Shown here: positions 17,024-25,510 of the stretch, piece by piece
Numbering within the stretch: the stretch's first letter is position 1
Layout of the letters: each line of letters opens with the position of its first letter
NCBI GenBank assembly: GCA_019636055.1
Contig: JAHBYH010000002.1
Span: 388,370-452,369 of the forward strand
Length of the DNA stretch: 64,000 bases
Direction: 5' to 3'
Origin: Candidatus Paracaedibacteraceae bacterium
GTDB taxonomy: Bacteria; Pseudomonadota; Alphaproteobacteria; Paracaedibacterales; Paracaedibacteraceae
Program-made: the position numbers and the translations under genes
Notes under the pieces: model-generated
Database searches by the model: none
Told to the model about the DNA's origin: nothing
What the model saw: only the letters and a program-made list of their open reading frames with translations

Positions 17024-17722
17024 GTGTCAACGTTGATATCAGTCGCCGTCAAAAATCATTGTTATGGAACCATACGGGCTTTGTGTGATGTGACGTGTTC
17101 GATATCTAAAGAATCCATGACCGCCGTTGTTGGCCCCAATGGGGGGGGGAAAAGTACCCTGATTAAACTGGTTGCCGGTTTATTTGATGCAACGGATGGT
17201 CAAATCAACAGGCATGGCCTAAAACCCAGCGATATAGCCTATCTAGCCCAGAGAACCGAAATTGATCGCACATTCCCGATTAAGGTCGAGGATGTAGTTG
17301 CCATGGGACTATGGCCAAAAATAACATCATCCACACGATACAATAAACATCACCATGGTATCATTGAGGATATTCTTGATAAAGTTGGTTTGTCGGGGAT
17401 GGGGCGACGCTCCATATCCCAGCTGAGTGGCGGGCAATTGCAACGGCTGTTTTTTGGACGAGTGATGGCCCAAGATGCTCAGTTGATTTTGTTGGATGAG
17501 CCCTTTGCAGGCATTGACCAACCAACCGTTTCCCATTTAATTGGGCTGATTCAAGGATGGCACAAAAGCGGTAAGACCATTGTTGCTGTTTTGCATGATA
17601 TTAATATGGTTCGAAATTTGTTCCCCGAGACAATTCTTATTGCGCGATCTCTGATTTCTTCTGGGGTGACTAGTCAAGTTTTGACACCTGAAAACCTAAC
17701 AAAGGCGGCGTTTAATGTATGA
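17024..17722 (+). CDS. zinc/manganese-type ABC transporter ATPase (ZnuC-like)
   Basis: This is the ATP-binding subunit of a metal-type importer. The 232-residue product has Walker A GPNGGGKST, signature LSGGQLQRLFFGR, Walker B LILLDEPFAGID and switch His in VLHDIN, with the short length and ALCDVTCSI...AVVGPNGGG context of ZnuC/MntB/SitB proteins. The start is GTG with TAGGAT upstream. It overlaps the permease by 8 nt. No solute-binding protein (ZnuA) or Fur/Zur gene is adjacent, so the metal is uncertain. Confidence 0.85.
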   Translation: MSTLISVAVKNHCYGTIRALCDVTCSISKESMTAVVGPNGGGKSTLIKLVAGLFDATDGQINRHGLKPSDIAYLAQRTEIDRTFPIKVEDVVAMGLWPKITSSTRYNKHHHGIIEDILDKVGLSGMGRRSISQLSGGQLQRLFFGRVMAQDAQLILLDEPFAGIDQPTVSHLIGLIQGWHKSGKTIVAVLHDINMVRNLFPETILIARSLISSGVTSQVLTPENLTKAAFNV

Positions 17723-18557
17723 TATTTTAATTGCCCCCTTTGTTGAGTATATCTTTATGCGCCGCGCTCTGTTTGCCTGTTTGGCCATTGCGTTAAGTTG
17801 TGGTCCCATTGGTGTTCTGTTGGTTTTGCGCCGTATGAGTTTGCTGGGCGATGCCTTATCCCATGCGATTTTACCGGGGATTGCAGTTGGTTATTTGGTA
17901 ACAGGGTTGTGGTTGCCGGGCTTAAGTCTGGGCGGCATTGTTGCAGGCCTATTGGTCGCAGCCATCAGCGGTGCCGTCAGCCGTCGGACAATCCTACATG
18001 AGGATGCGAGTTTTACCGGGTTTTATTTGATTGCCTTAGCCCTTGGGGTTTTGATTCTCTCAGTCAAAGGCGGAAACATGAATCTGACGCACTTTTTATT
18101 CGGCAGTGTTTTAGCGGTTGATAAAGAGACAATGGGCTATATCATTGGTGTGACTACCATTTCATTGCTGACACTAGCAGCCATCTACCGTCCTCTCGTC
18201 TATGAATGCTTTGATCCAACCTTTGTTCGGTTGTTGGGTGGTAAGGCTGGTCGCTATCATGCCATTTTCATGATCCTTGTTGTCCTGAATCTGGTCGGTG
18301 CCTGCCAAGCGTTAGGCACCCTCATGGCTTTGGGGATTATGATGTTACCGGCGATCACCGCGCGCCTGATCTCGACACAAGTCTGGTCAACAGCACTGCG
18401 TGCCATGATTATTGCGGCAACCTGTAGCTATTTGGGGTTGATCCTGTCCTTCCAATTCAACTGGCCATCCGGCCCCACCATCATCCTGTTGTGCGGTGTG
18501 GTGTACCTAACCGTGCTAAGCTATAAGACGTTGCAGCAAAAGACGGTGATGGGGTAA
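17715..18557 (+). CDS. metal ABC transporter permease (ZnuB/ABC-3 family)
   Basis: This is the membrane subunit of the same importer. The 280 residues form about eight hydrophobic spans and include the ABC-3 family hallmarks MSLLGDALSHAILPGIAVGYL near the N-terminus and QALGTLMALGIMMLPAITARLI near the C-terminus. Its start overlaps the ATPase gene. Base composition is somewhat richer in G/C at the 3' end than in the island that follows. The transcript appears to end without a strong hairpin. Confidence 0.87.
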   Translation: MYDILIAPFVEYIFMRRALFACLAIALSCGPIGVLLVLRRMSLLGDALSHAILPGIAVGYLVTGLWLPGLSLGGIVAGLLVAAISGAVSRRTILHEDASFTGFYLIALALGVLILSVKGGNMNLTHFLFGSVLAVDKETMGYIIGVTTISLLTLAAIYRPLVYECFDPTFVRLLGGKAGRYHAIFMILVVLNLVGACQALGTLMALGIMMLPAITARLISTQVWSTALRAMIIAATCSYLGLILSFQFNWPSGPTIILLCGVVYLTVLSYKTLQQKTVMG

Positions 18558-18606
18558 TGCTGGCTGGATTCCAGGTTGAGAGAAAAATTTTTCTTTATTT
18601 GTGGTT

Positions 18607-19290
18607 TCAATCTAGAGACCTTAAATGAAACGTAATAGCATTAGCCCCGACAACTAAAAACATATTTTCACCATGAGTTTCAGAAAGATCTTTAAAGTTA
18701 AGTACGCCATCAATTCCAAGAGAGTATAGTCTATGTTGAGTGTCTGTAGCAGAAAAACTGATAGCTTCTAACCAGCTGACTGAATCTTTAGGGGCTAAAA
18801 TTTTCACAGTTCTAGGGGTTCTTGCAAATGCTGATTTTAAATGGACACGGGTTGCTGATAAAACAATATCTCCTTGGGCCTCATAAACAGTTTGTTGCAT
18901 TAACATATTATTTCCAGTAGTGACTTTTATGTCGGTTTCAGCCTTCATAACAACGCATATATCTTTGGAGTCAGTTCCTGTTTCTATATCGATATGACTT
19001 TGAGAGAGCATAGTGCATCCCTTGTATTTTGTATTATTTCGTAATGCTTCGGAGTAAATGTCATTCCATGCTTGTATAATATTTGGATCTGAAAAAAAAC
19101 CTGTTTCAATTCCGTTATCTTTAATTTCATATGTTATATTTGATGGGGAATCTACTTGACAGGTCACAGATATTCTTTCTGCTCCATTAAAATCAACCTC
19201 TTTTCTATCGATTGTAATAGCATAGGTGTATTGGGTTGAAAAAATAACGGCAAAGATAAAATTTATCATAGATAATTTAATGTGCTTCAT
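18607..19290 (-). CDS. exported protein of unknown function
   Basis: The 227-residue product starts with a signal peptide (MKHIKLSMINFIFAVIFSTQYTYA) and then looks like an all-beta secreted protein, with two cysteine-bearing segments (VTCQVDSP, KGCTMLS) and VVMKAETDIKV. I do not recognise the family. It is more AT-rich than the transporter genes next to it and sits immediately outside the left direct repeat of the recombinase/Shedu island, convergent with the permease. Confidence 0.6.
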   Translation of the reverse strand: MKHIKLSMINFIFAVIFSTQYTYAITIDRKEVDFNGAERISVTCQVDSPSNITYEIKDNGIETGFFSDPNIIQAWNDIYSEALRNNTKYKGCTMLSQSHIDIETGTDSKDICVVMKAETDIKVTTGNNMLMQQTVYEAQGDIVLSATRVHLKSAFARTPRTVKILAPKDSVSWLEAISFSATDTQHRLYSLGIDGVLNFKDLSETHGENMFLVVGANAITFHLRSLD

Positions 19291-19378
19291 TCTATTCTCT
19301 GTATTTAATGTAACGTTTATACATCCTTTTATCTTAAAATTTAATTTTTGTAAAATTATTTATTACCTCATTTCCCTT

Positions 19379-19443
19379 CATCTCAAAACACCGTGGTTGA
19401 CAGGCTTATTCATGTGTGCAGTTGAAAAATGACTTTAATTTAA
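19379..19443 (+). repeat. left direct repeat bounding the accessory island
   Basis: This 65-nt stretch aligns without gaps to 23979-24043, exactly 4600 bp away, with about 48 of 65 identical positions. The best-conserved blocks are ATTCATGT, GTTGAAAAAT and TTTAATTTAA. The right copy is directly upstream of prmA. Confidence 0.65.
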
Positions 19444-19526
19444 TCTGAAATCTGGTAAAAAACCGTGCAAAAAAACGATGGTGGAGGAGCGTTTCTAATC
19501 TCGGTTATTGATACATGAGACTAATG

Positions 19527-19556
19527 AATCTCATAAAACGACCGTTTTATGAGATT
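19527..19556. repeat. 30-bp perfect inverted repeat, candidate serine-recombinase crossover site
   Basis: AATCTCATAAAACG and its exact complement flank a 2-nt centre (AC). Two 14-bp half-sites around a dinucleotide core is the geometry of crossover sites used by small serine recombinases (hix, gix, res site I). It lies about 120 bp before the recombinase gene. A half-site TCTCATAAAAC recurs at about 19615-19625, and AGTATTATAAA occurs twice in the same gap, suggesting accessory binding sites. Confidence 0.7.
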
Positions 19557-19676
19557 GATGGTTTACCTTTTGAAGTATTATAAATTTCAACACGTGTATT
19601 GTTTTATATACTCATCTCATAAAACAAAGTATTATAAACTCATATATTGGCATATTAAATGAGGTTTTATCGAATC

Positions 19677-20243
19677 ATGGGACGAGTTATCGGATATGCG
19701 CGTGTTAGCACAAACGAACAAGACCTAAATTTACAACTTGATGCTTTGAAAAAAGCAGGGTGTCCTAAAGAACTCATTTTTGTTGATAAGGCTTCAGGTG
19801 CAAAAACAGAGCGGCCAGGATTAGATAAATGCCTTGAGGAAGTGGAGTCAGGCGATACACTTTTAGTCTGGAGATTAGATAGACTAGGAAGATCTATGGT
19901 GCATCTTGTCAATTTGGTTCAGTCGTTGTTTCAGCGACAAATAGGATTTAAGTCTTTATGCGATGGAGCCATAGATACGACGACTGCTTCTGGCGAACTT
20001 ATATTTAATATTTTTTCAGCAATGGCTCAATTTGAGAGGCGACTCATTCAAGAAAGAACACGGGCTGGACTCGCATCTGCGCGAGCAAGAGGAAGAGTAG
20101 GGGGCCGTCCTCCTTTAAGATCTGATGACCCAAAAATCATAACGGCTCGTAAAATGTATGAGAACAAGAGCCTTTCTATTGATGATATTTGTAAGACTCT
20201 GAAGGTTTCGCGGTCTACTTTCTTTAGGTATTTAAAAAATTAA
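19677..20243 (+). CDS. small serine recombinase (resolvase/invertase family)
   Basis: This DNA resolvase/invertase has an N-terminal catalytic domain beginning GRVIGYARVSTNEQDLNLQL (catalytic Ser in RVST), the LLVWRLDRLGRS motif with active-site Arg residues, the long E helix (FSAMAQFERRLIQERTRAGL) and a C-terminal helix-turn-helix (IDDICKTLKVSRSTFFRYLKN). Full family length is present (188 residues). An ATG at 19659 is also in frame, but the conserved region starts at MGRVIGY and a GAGG lies upstream of 19677. The adjacent gap holds a perfect palindromic candidate site. Confidence 0.92.
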   Translation: MGRVIGYARVSTNEQDLNLQLDALKKAGCPKELIFVDKASGAKTERPGLDKCLEEVESGDTLLVWRLDRLGRSMVHLVNLVQSLFQRQIGFKSLCDGAIDTTTASGELIFNIFSAMAQFERRLIQERTRAGLASARARGRVGGRPPLRSDDPKIITARKMYENKSLSIDDICKTLKVSRSTFFRYLKN

Positions 20244-20278
20244 CATTATTTTTAGCTTGAGAAAGGTACAATTTTAAC

Positions 20279-21379
20279 ATGTTGTCATTGGGGGGTAAAA
20301 ATTTGATCCATATGAAAAGTACATCTGTAACTTCTGGAGATTTTAGTGAACAAACGATTTCAAAAACAGAAAGGGTAGAAATAGTCTGTAAGGCACAATA
20401 TGCTAAAAAGCAGAATGAGGTTGTTGTATCCCTTAGACTTATTCTAGAGAAGAAGAGAAAAAATAAAAGTAATTGGGAAACTGAAAGACAGATAGAATTA
20501 AATAGTGAATCTACAAATAATCTACTTGAATATATTGAAAAATGTAAAGCTCTTATAAAAGAGAATGGGTTTGTATTTGGAGAGAAATCCTACCATGTAA
20601 TTTCCGTGGATATGTATGACCTTTCATCACAAAATAATAAAATAGATTGTATTAGAAAACTTATAGAAAATTTGGGCAATGTTCCATATGAATATCTAGA
20701 TGAATTTGTAGAAATCGATAATCCTGTTCTAGACAAACTGGCGGATCTACAAACTATTGCCAAAAGAAAAAAATCTTTAGCCGATTTTGACGAGCTTCTT
20801 GGAAAAGACACTAATGAATCCGAGTGGCAAAGGTTCTTTGAAACTAATTCATGGATTTTTGGTTATGGATTAAGTTATCATTTTCTTCATTTAGAACAAC
20901 CTCAGGTTCTTGTTGGTGGAAAAGATATGAAGAATAAAGATGGACAGATTTCTGATTTCTTATCCTCAACGACTTCAAATAATGTAAGATATACAGTCCT
21001 AGTTGAAATTAAGACACCTAAGACAAAGTTGTTGCACAATGATGAGGTTAGAAACAGAGTATACCCCCCCCATCATGAATTATCTTCTGCAGTTGCACAG
21101 GTTCAATCTAATGCTTTTACTTGGCAAATAGATGGTTCACAAGATCCTAATAATAAGGAGATTCTGGCGGATCTACAAACTATTTATCCTCGCCCAATAT
21201 TGGTCATAGGAAATACCAATCAACTTACTTCTGATAAACATAAAAAATCCTTTGAAATATACAGAAGAAGCCTTAAAGATCCTGAAATTATCACCTTTGA
21301 CGAATTAAGAGAGCGTGCTGCTTATATTCTAAATAACGAAACAGAAGTTCAAAAGGTGAAACAATGGAGCAATGTTTAG
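20279..21379 (+). CDS. Shedu-type anti-phage nuclease (DUF4263)
   Basis: SduA-like proteins are single-gene anti-phage systems with a PD-(D/E)XK nuclease. In this 366-residue product the C-terminal half carries the DUF4263 pattern: NESEWQRFFETNSWIFG, QISDFLSS (metal-binding Asp), VLVEIKTPKTKL (Glu-x-Lys) and AVAQVQSNAFTW with the conserved Gln. Residues 1-160 form a variable N-terminal domain I do not recognise. The start could be ATG 20279 (GAAAGG further upstream) or 20312. It directly follows the recombinase gene, 35 nt away, which suggests the two moved together. Confidence 0.85.
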   Translation: MLSLGGKNLIHMKSTSVTSGDFSEQTISKTERVEIVCKAQYAKKQNEVVVSLRLILEKKRKNKSNWETERQIELNSESTNNLLEYIEKCKALIKENGFVFGEKSYHVISVDMYDLSSQNNKIDCIRKLIENLGNVPYEYLDEFVEIDNPVLDKLADLQTIAKRKKSLADFDELLGKDTNESEWQRFFETNSWIFGYGLSYHFLHLEQPQVLVGGKDMKNKDGQISDFLSSTTSNNVRYTVLVEIKTPKTKLLHNDEVRNRVYPPHHELSSAVAQVQSNAFTWQIDGSQDPNNKEILADLQTIYPRPILVIGNTNQLTSDKHKKSFEIYRRSLKDPEIITFDELRERAAYILNNETEVQKVKQWSNV

Positions 21380-21521
21380 TAGTAGGCCCTACGTACACAC
21401 CAGGCCAATTACGATACTTGTAATTTTCATTAAATACTATCTGATTAAATAAAACTCATGACAAACAATTCTTTAATAAATGATCTTTAATATTTAATAT
21501 ATAGCAAGGGAGATAAAAATT

Positions 21522-21767
21522 ATGGTCAACCAAAACGGAACCTTTATTAACAATCAAAATAATTGTGATTCCTGTAAAAAAGATCATTTTCCAGAAAATA
21601 GACAAACTATTGGAAGCCCAGTCTATCATGAAATCTCAATAGGAAGAGGATATGATAGAACAGAATATTATTATTACCAATGCTTAGATTGTGGTTCGAT
21701 TTGGGCAAAGATTGTAGATAGTGGTGCAGGAGGTCATGGAACATATTATCACAAAATGGGGAAATAG
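21522..21767 (+). CDS. small zinc-ribbon protein, unknown function
   Basis: The 81 residues carry two CxxC pairs (CDSCKKDHF and QCLDCGSIW) at ribbon-like spacing, with aromatic residues (RTEYYYYQCL) before the second pair. The ATG has AAGGGAG about 10 nt upstream. It stands alone behind the Shedu gene on the same strand with its own leader, so it may be an independent island passenger. The SD and zinc-ligand spacing make it a credible gene; no function can be named. Confidence 0.6.
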   Translation: MVNQNGTFINNQNNCDSCKKDHFPENRQTIGSPVYHEISIGRGYDRTEYYYYQCLDCGSIWAKIVDSGAGGHGTYYHKMGK

Positions 21768-21845
21768 GACTTGGATTATATAAAATCAAGAGATTTACAT
21801 AAGATTATACTTATTGATCCCTTTATTTTTGGGATGATTACCGGA

Positions 21846-22529
21846 TTAATTATTCTTAAACCAATCGTATCGATTTTTCCATTGATCCAAATCTTTATGT
21901 TCTTTATTTTCCATATAGTATGAATAACCCTCTATAAAGTGCTGTACTTTTGGTGTAAGAGCGTGTAAATCCTGAAATATATTTTGGAGATCCTGAGCTT
22001 TAGTATCTCGGATGTGATCAATTATATTTTCTCTTATTTTACCCCACTTTTGCTTATTTTCTTTCGGTATTGCAGGATGATCAATGTTTACTGAATTGAT
22101 TATTGCATAAACGTAATCAATCTGAACCCATGAATGCCAGTTTTTCTCTTGTATTTCTCTAATCTGTTCGGGGGGGATTTTAACTTCTTTGAGCACATTT
22201 CCTATTTCATTATAAATAGCCAATTTTCTGTCTTCATCATCTTGCATGAATCTACCTTGACACTGTTCTAAGTAAAGGATAGAACTTGCCATTACCTGAC
22301 TAAGTTGGCGTAGTTCAGTAATGGTATCTTTTATTTCTCTTAGTTTTAAACTGTTTCCAAAAATGGAAATAGATTCAATATTTGATTGTTCAGTTAAAAC
22401 GAAAGAAATTATACTAAAAGTTAGCCAAAGAGTAGACATAGTAACATTTGGCACGTCAACCCAAAAACTAAAATAGAAAGCACTCAATAGTCCTATTAAT
22501 GATATTGCTGTTATAAAAAATTTTCGCAT
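21846..22529 (-). CDS. two-helix membrane protein, unknown, island passenger
   Basis: The 227-residue protein starts with two membrane helices (about 4-24 and 32-48), followed by a mainly alpha-helical cytoplasmic domain with coiled-coil character (LREIKDTITELRQLSQVMAS) and a C-terminal region ending DQWKNRYDWFKNN. The two-TM-plus-helical-domain layout is common among defence-associated membrane effectors, but no diagnostic motif is present. It is encoded opposite to the Shedu and GNAT genes and is very AT-rich. Confidence 0.55.
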   Translation of the reverse strand: MRKFFITAISLIGLLSAFYFSFWVDVPNVTMSTLWLTFSIISFVLTEQSNIESISIFGNSLKLREIKDTITELRQLSQVMASSILYLEQCQGRFMQDDEDRKLAIYNEIGNVLKEVKIPPEQIREIQEKNWHSWVQIDYVYAIINSVNIDHPAIPKENKQKWGKIRENIIDHIRDTKAQDLQNIFQDLHALTPKVQHFIEGYSYYMENKEHKDLDQWKNRYDWFKNN

Positions 22530-22814
22530 ATATTTAGTAATTTCATTTTAATATTTACAATATTACCTAAAATTTCATTTTGATGAAAGTGTATGAATGT
22601 TGGTTCCAAAATTTGGAAGAAAATAAAGGAACAAGGTTTAGGAACAGAAATTAAGGTGTTTTTGGATAACTGGTGGAGTAGGGGAGTTATGTTCGTAAAA
22701 CGATCATTAATCGGATAAACATACATTCCGTGTGATTCATATAAAGTATTGAAATTTATCAGATGAAACCCAATCATTCTAAATAAAGTTATAATTTCCT
22801 GAGAAGTAAAATTT

Positions 22815-23828
22815 ATGAAGAAGATCATCTTAGCTATTAGTTTGTTTTCGATTTTTGATACCTGTCGTGGGGCTGACTCAATCCCTTCGTCTAGCTCAAA
22901 CGGTCATTTACAGCCATGTGTTTCTTGTAAATTATTTGAGACTGACAATCTTAGATTAGAATTGATAGATTCAGCTGAAAAAGATACGGCTTGTTATCTG
23001 GCTATTTATCAAGATTGTGGCTGGAGAAATCCATGGTTCTCAGGAAGTTCTACCAGTGTTTATCCTGATAACTTCAATACGCCTCATAACATTGATATGC
23101 TCTTAGGGGATGATGTAATTGATCCAGTTTTTGAATCTCAGCATGAACGGATTCAGGAAAAAGACATAGAGAACTTTAAAACGAAAGAAAAAACCGGCTT
23201 TTATAGTCAGCTAGATAGTTTTCCTAATTATATTATTTTTGATAGGCAAACAAATGAGTTAGTTGGGAAATTTATTTTTTGCCAGAGTGTAAGATCTGGA
23301 AGAATTGAGAAAGGTACATATATACTCAGTAAGTTTAGAGGTAAAGGTTATGCTCCTGAAGCTTTAACGGGTGTCATGAGAAATGTTATTGATCCCGCTT
23401 TGGGAAAACCATTTGTTGCAGAGGGGGTAATTCATCGTGAATTTAAAGGTATATACTCGAAAATATCGCCTTGGTATAATTACCCTTCGTTGAAGGCAAA
23501 TTTCAAAGCAGGATCTGCAATACGTTGGATGGACTATTGTCCTATTACATTTTATCCTGCGGGAGAAGATGCTTTTTTAGACCCATCTAATGAATTACAA
23601 TCTTTTCTTAATGTTATTTATTTGATTCATGTTATGAGTACTACCTTACCCTTTGACGCCAGCACAAAACACATTGACCTCAAGCTGATCTTTCTTTTTA
23701 TAAGGGGATTAGAAGATAAGATTAAAAATCCGATGATAAAAGATCTTTATAATCTTGTTATGTGCGGTGATGAGTCAACGGCAGCATTTGCTCAAAAAGC
23801 TTTAAATGTTTTAGAAGAAGAACTTTAA
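22815..23828 (+). CDS. exported GNAT-family acetyltransferase-like protein
   Basis: The 337-residue protein has a clear signal peptide (MKKIILAISLFSIFDTCRGA) and then a GNAT domain: FETDNLRLELI typical of RimJ/RimL-type N-termini, an NYIIFDRQTNELVGKFIF strand and the acetyl-CoA pyrophosphate loop GTYILSKFRGKGYAPEAL. Residues 250-337 are helical and unrecognised. GNAT enzymes need cytosolic acetyl-CoA, so an exported one is odd and would fit a protein acting inside a eukaryotic host. It ends the island, before the right direct repeat. Confidence 0.65.
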   Translation: MKKIILAISLFSIFDTCRGADSIPSSSSNGHLQPCVSCKLFETDNLRLELIDSAEKDTACYLAIYQDCGWRNPWFSGSSTSVYPDNFNTPHNIDMLLGDDVIDPVFESQHERIQEKDIENFKTKEKTGFYSQLDSFPNYIIFDRQTNELVGKFIFCQSVRSGRIEKGTYILSKFRGKGYAPEALTGVMRNVIDPALGKPFVAEGVIHREFKGIYSKISPWYNYPSLKANFKAGSAIRWMDYCPITFYPAGEDAFLDPSNELQSFLNVIYLIHVMSTTLPFDASTKHIDLKLIFLFIRGLEDKIKNPMIKDLYNLVMCGDESTAAFAQKALNVLEEEL

Positions 23829-23978
23829 ATAGTGAAAAGTCTGAGTCAGGTGAAGATTAGTATGGTAATATAAACCTTATATTATCTCTATTTACCTTAT
23901 TTTTTAAGTTGTGAATGTGGATTCCTTTCATTCAATTTTTAGGTGTACACAGCCCCGTGATTATAGGAAATCTTCCCC

Positions 23979-24043
23979 CATCACAAAATACTGTGCTCGG
24001 GACCTTGATTCATGTACACTGTTGAAAAATAATTTTAATTTAA
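23979..24043 (+). repeat. right direct repeat bounding the accessory island
   Basis: Ungapped partner of 19379-19443. It ends 9 nt before the prmA start, so it probably overlaps the prmA leader or promoter; the left copy would then be a duplicated prmA upstream region. The gap 23829-23978 holds no gene that I can see. Confidence 0.65.
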
Positions 24044-24052
24044 CAGAGTCCT

Positions 24053-24928
24053 ATGAACTTAAAGAAAATATCATTTAAAACAACATCAGCAGCAGCTCTT
24101 ATTTTCGGGGATGCTTTGGATGAGCAAGTATTGGCTGTCTCGTGGCATGAAATTGATGAGGATACAGATCATTGGGTTTTTGAGGCAACCGTGTCAGATG
24201 CCCATGATCTGGATTTGATCCAGTCGCTTCTGGTGCAAGCCGCAGCTCATCATCAACTGGCTGTACCGCAAATTGTGGTTGAGGTATTGCCTGAAACCGA
24301 TTGGTTGGAACAAACGTGGAAGAACTTTCCGCCGCGTCAGATAGGTCGCTTTTATGTGTATGGCAGCCATACAAAAGGCGATGTGCCTGCAGGTTTGATT
24401 GGTATGGAAATCAATGCTGCAACAGCCTTTGGATCTGGTGAACACGAAACCACGACAGCGTGTATCGAAGCGTTGACGAAAATGCACGCTCAAGGCATGA
24501 CTTTTAACAAGCCGTTGGATATGGGCTGTGGGTCCGGTATTTTGGCGATGGCTATTGCAAAACTATGGGGCATTTCTGTGTTGGCGGTGGATAACGATCC
24601 GGAATCTGTTCGTGTTGCAACGCGTAATGCTGAGCTTAACACCTGTGATGATTTGGTTTCTTGTTTGTGTAATGAAGGATTTGACGGAACTGTTGTTAAG
24701 GATCAAGGACCATTTGATCTGGTTTCGGCTAATATTTTGGCGGCTCCCCTGTGTGAGATGGCGCCCGATATGGCAGACTGTGTAGCGCCAAAGGGGAGAA
24801 TTGTTCTGTCTGGTTTGTTAACGCGTCAGATCGATCAGGTTCGTCAATCCTATGAGGCAGTTGATTTTACCTTTGTTGAGCATCATCTTATTGGTGATTG
24901 GGCGGCGTTAGTTTTTGAGAAGAAATGA
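24053..24928 (+). CDS. prmA: ribosomal protein L11 methyltransferase
   Basis: PrmA trimethylates ribosomal protein L11 using S-adenosylmethionine. The 291-residue product has the short N-terminal substrate domain, then the diagnostic INAATAFGSGEHETT block, SAM motif I LDMGCGSGILAMA, VLAVDNDPESV and VSANILAAPLCEMAP (the NI-L catalytic loop). It lies immediately after the island's right repeat and is followed by sixA. Confidence 0.95.
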   Translation: MNLKKISFKTTSAAALIFGDALDEQVLAVSWHEIDEDTDHWVFEATVSDAHDLDLIQSLLVQAAAHHQLAVPQIVVEVLPETDWLEQTWKNFPPRQIGRFYVYGSHTKGDVPAGLIGMEINAATAFGSGEHETTTACIEALTKMHAQGMTFNKPLDMGCGSGILAMAIAKLWGISVLAVDNDPESVRVATRNAELNTCDDLVSCLCNEGFDGTVVKDQGPFDLVSANILAAPLCEMAPDMADCVAPKGRIVLSGLLTRQIDQVRQSYEAVDFTFVEHHLIGDWAALVFEKK

Positions 24929-24976
24929 AAGTGACTATTCAGTCTATGAGATGAATAGTTTTATGAATGGTGAGAA

Positions 24977-25441
24977 ATGAAACATTTATACATCATGCGC
25001 CATGCGGCAGCCTCTCATGCTTCTTCTGATTTTGATCGCCCTTTAAATATAGAAGGGCGCAAACAGTTAGAGGATTTTTGTAGCCACACTTTAGGATTGT
25101 TTGATAGCGTCAGTCATGTCTTGTGTTCAACGTCAACGCGAACGCGTCAGACCTGTGCCGGAATTAAAGATATTTTGATGCCCTCAATTCACTACCAATT
25201 TTTGGATAGCCTGTATCATGCACCGGCAGGAATTTTGTTGGAAGAAGTACAGTTATTGCCGGATACGGCTCGTGATATTCTGGTTATTGCCCATAATCCG
25301 GGTGTCTCTGACTTTTTGGGATTGTGTGCTACCTCCGTTTCGATGACGCTAGGCACGGCACAAGTTGCTTGCTTTGAGGTTAAGGCTGATTCTTGGGCGG
25401 CCTTGACGTTTAATGATTGTACCCTTCAAGAGATCAGATAG
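24977..25441 (+). CDS. SixA-type phosphohistidine phosphatase
   Basis: This is a histidine-phosphatase superfamily member that removes phosphate from phosphohistidine in phosphorelay proteins. The 154 residues begin KHLYIMRHAAASHAS (RHG-type catalytic motif, here RHA as in SixA), with LCSTSTRTRQTC and the second catalytic His in VIAHNPGVSDFL. Length and motif order match SixA. Its partner in this organism is unknown. Confidence 0.85.
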   Translation: MKHLYIMRHAAASHASSDFDRPLNIEGRKQLEDFCSHTLGLFDSVSHVLCSTSTRTRQTCAGIKDILMPSIHYQFLDSLYHAPAGILLEEVQLLPDTARDILVIAHNPGVSDFLGLCATSVSMTLGTAQVACFEVKADSWAALTFNDCTLQEIR

Positions 25442-25510
25442 ATCTCAAAAAAATATTCACTTGAACTCGCGGGTCATGTATTAATAGGATAAGTAAAATT
25501 TTTATCCTGT

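Noticed and set aside
22593..22718. 41-residue plus-strand frame in the gap before the exported GNAT gene
   Set aside because: Weak SD and no recognisable feature; too little to support a gene. A minus-strand frame over 22511-22828 was rejected for the same reason, as it runs antisense into the GNAT signal peptide.
25357..25376. GGCACAAGTTGC in sixA as a third sigma-54 promoter
   Set aside because: Spacing between the GG and GC elements is too short, and it lies within coding sequence with no suitable gene downstream.
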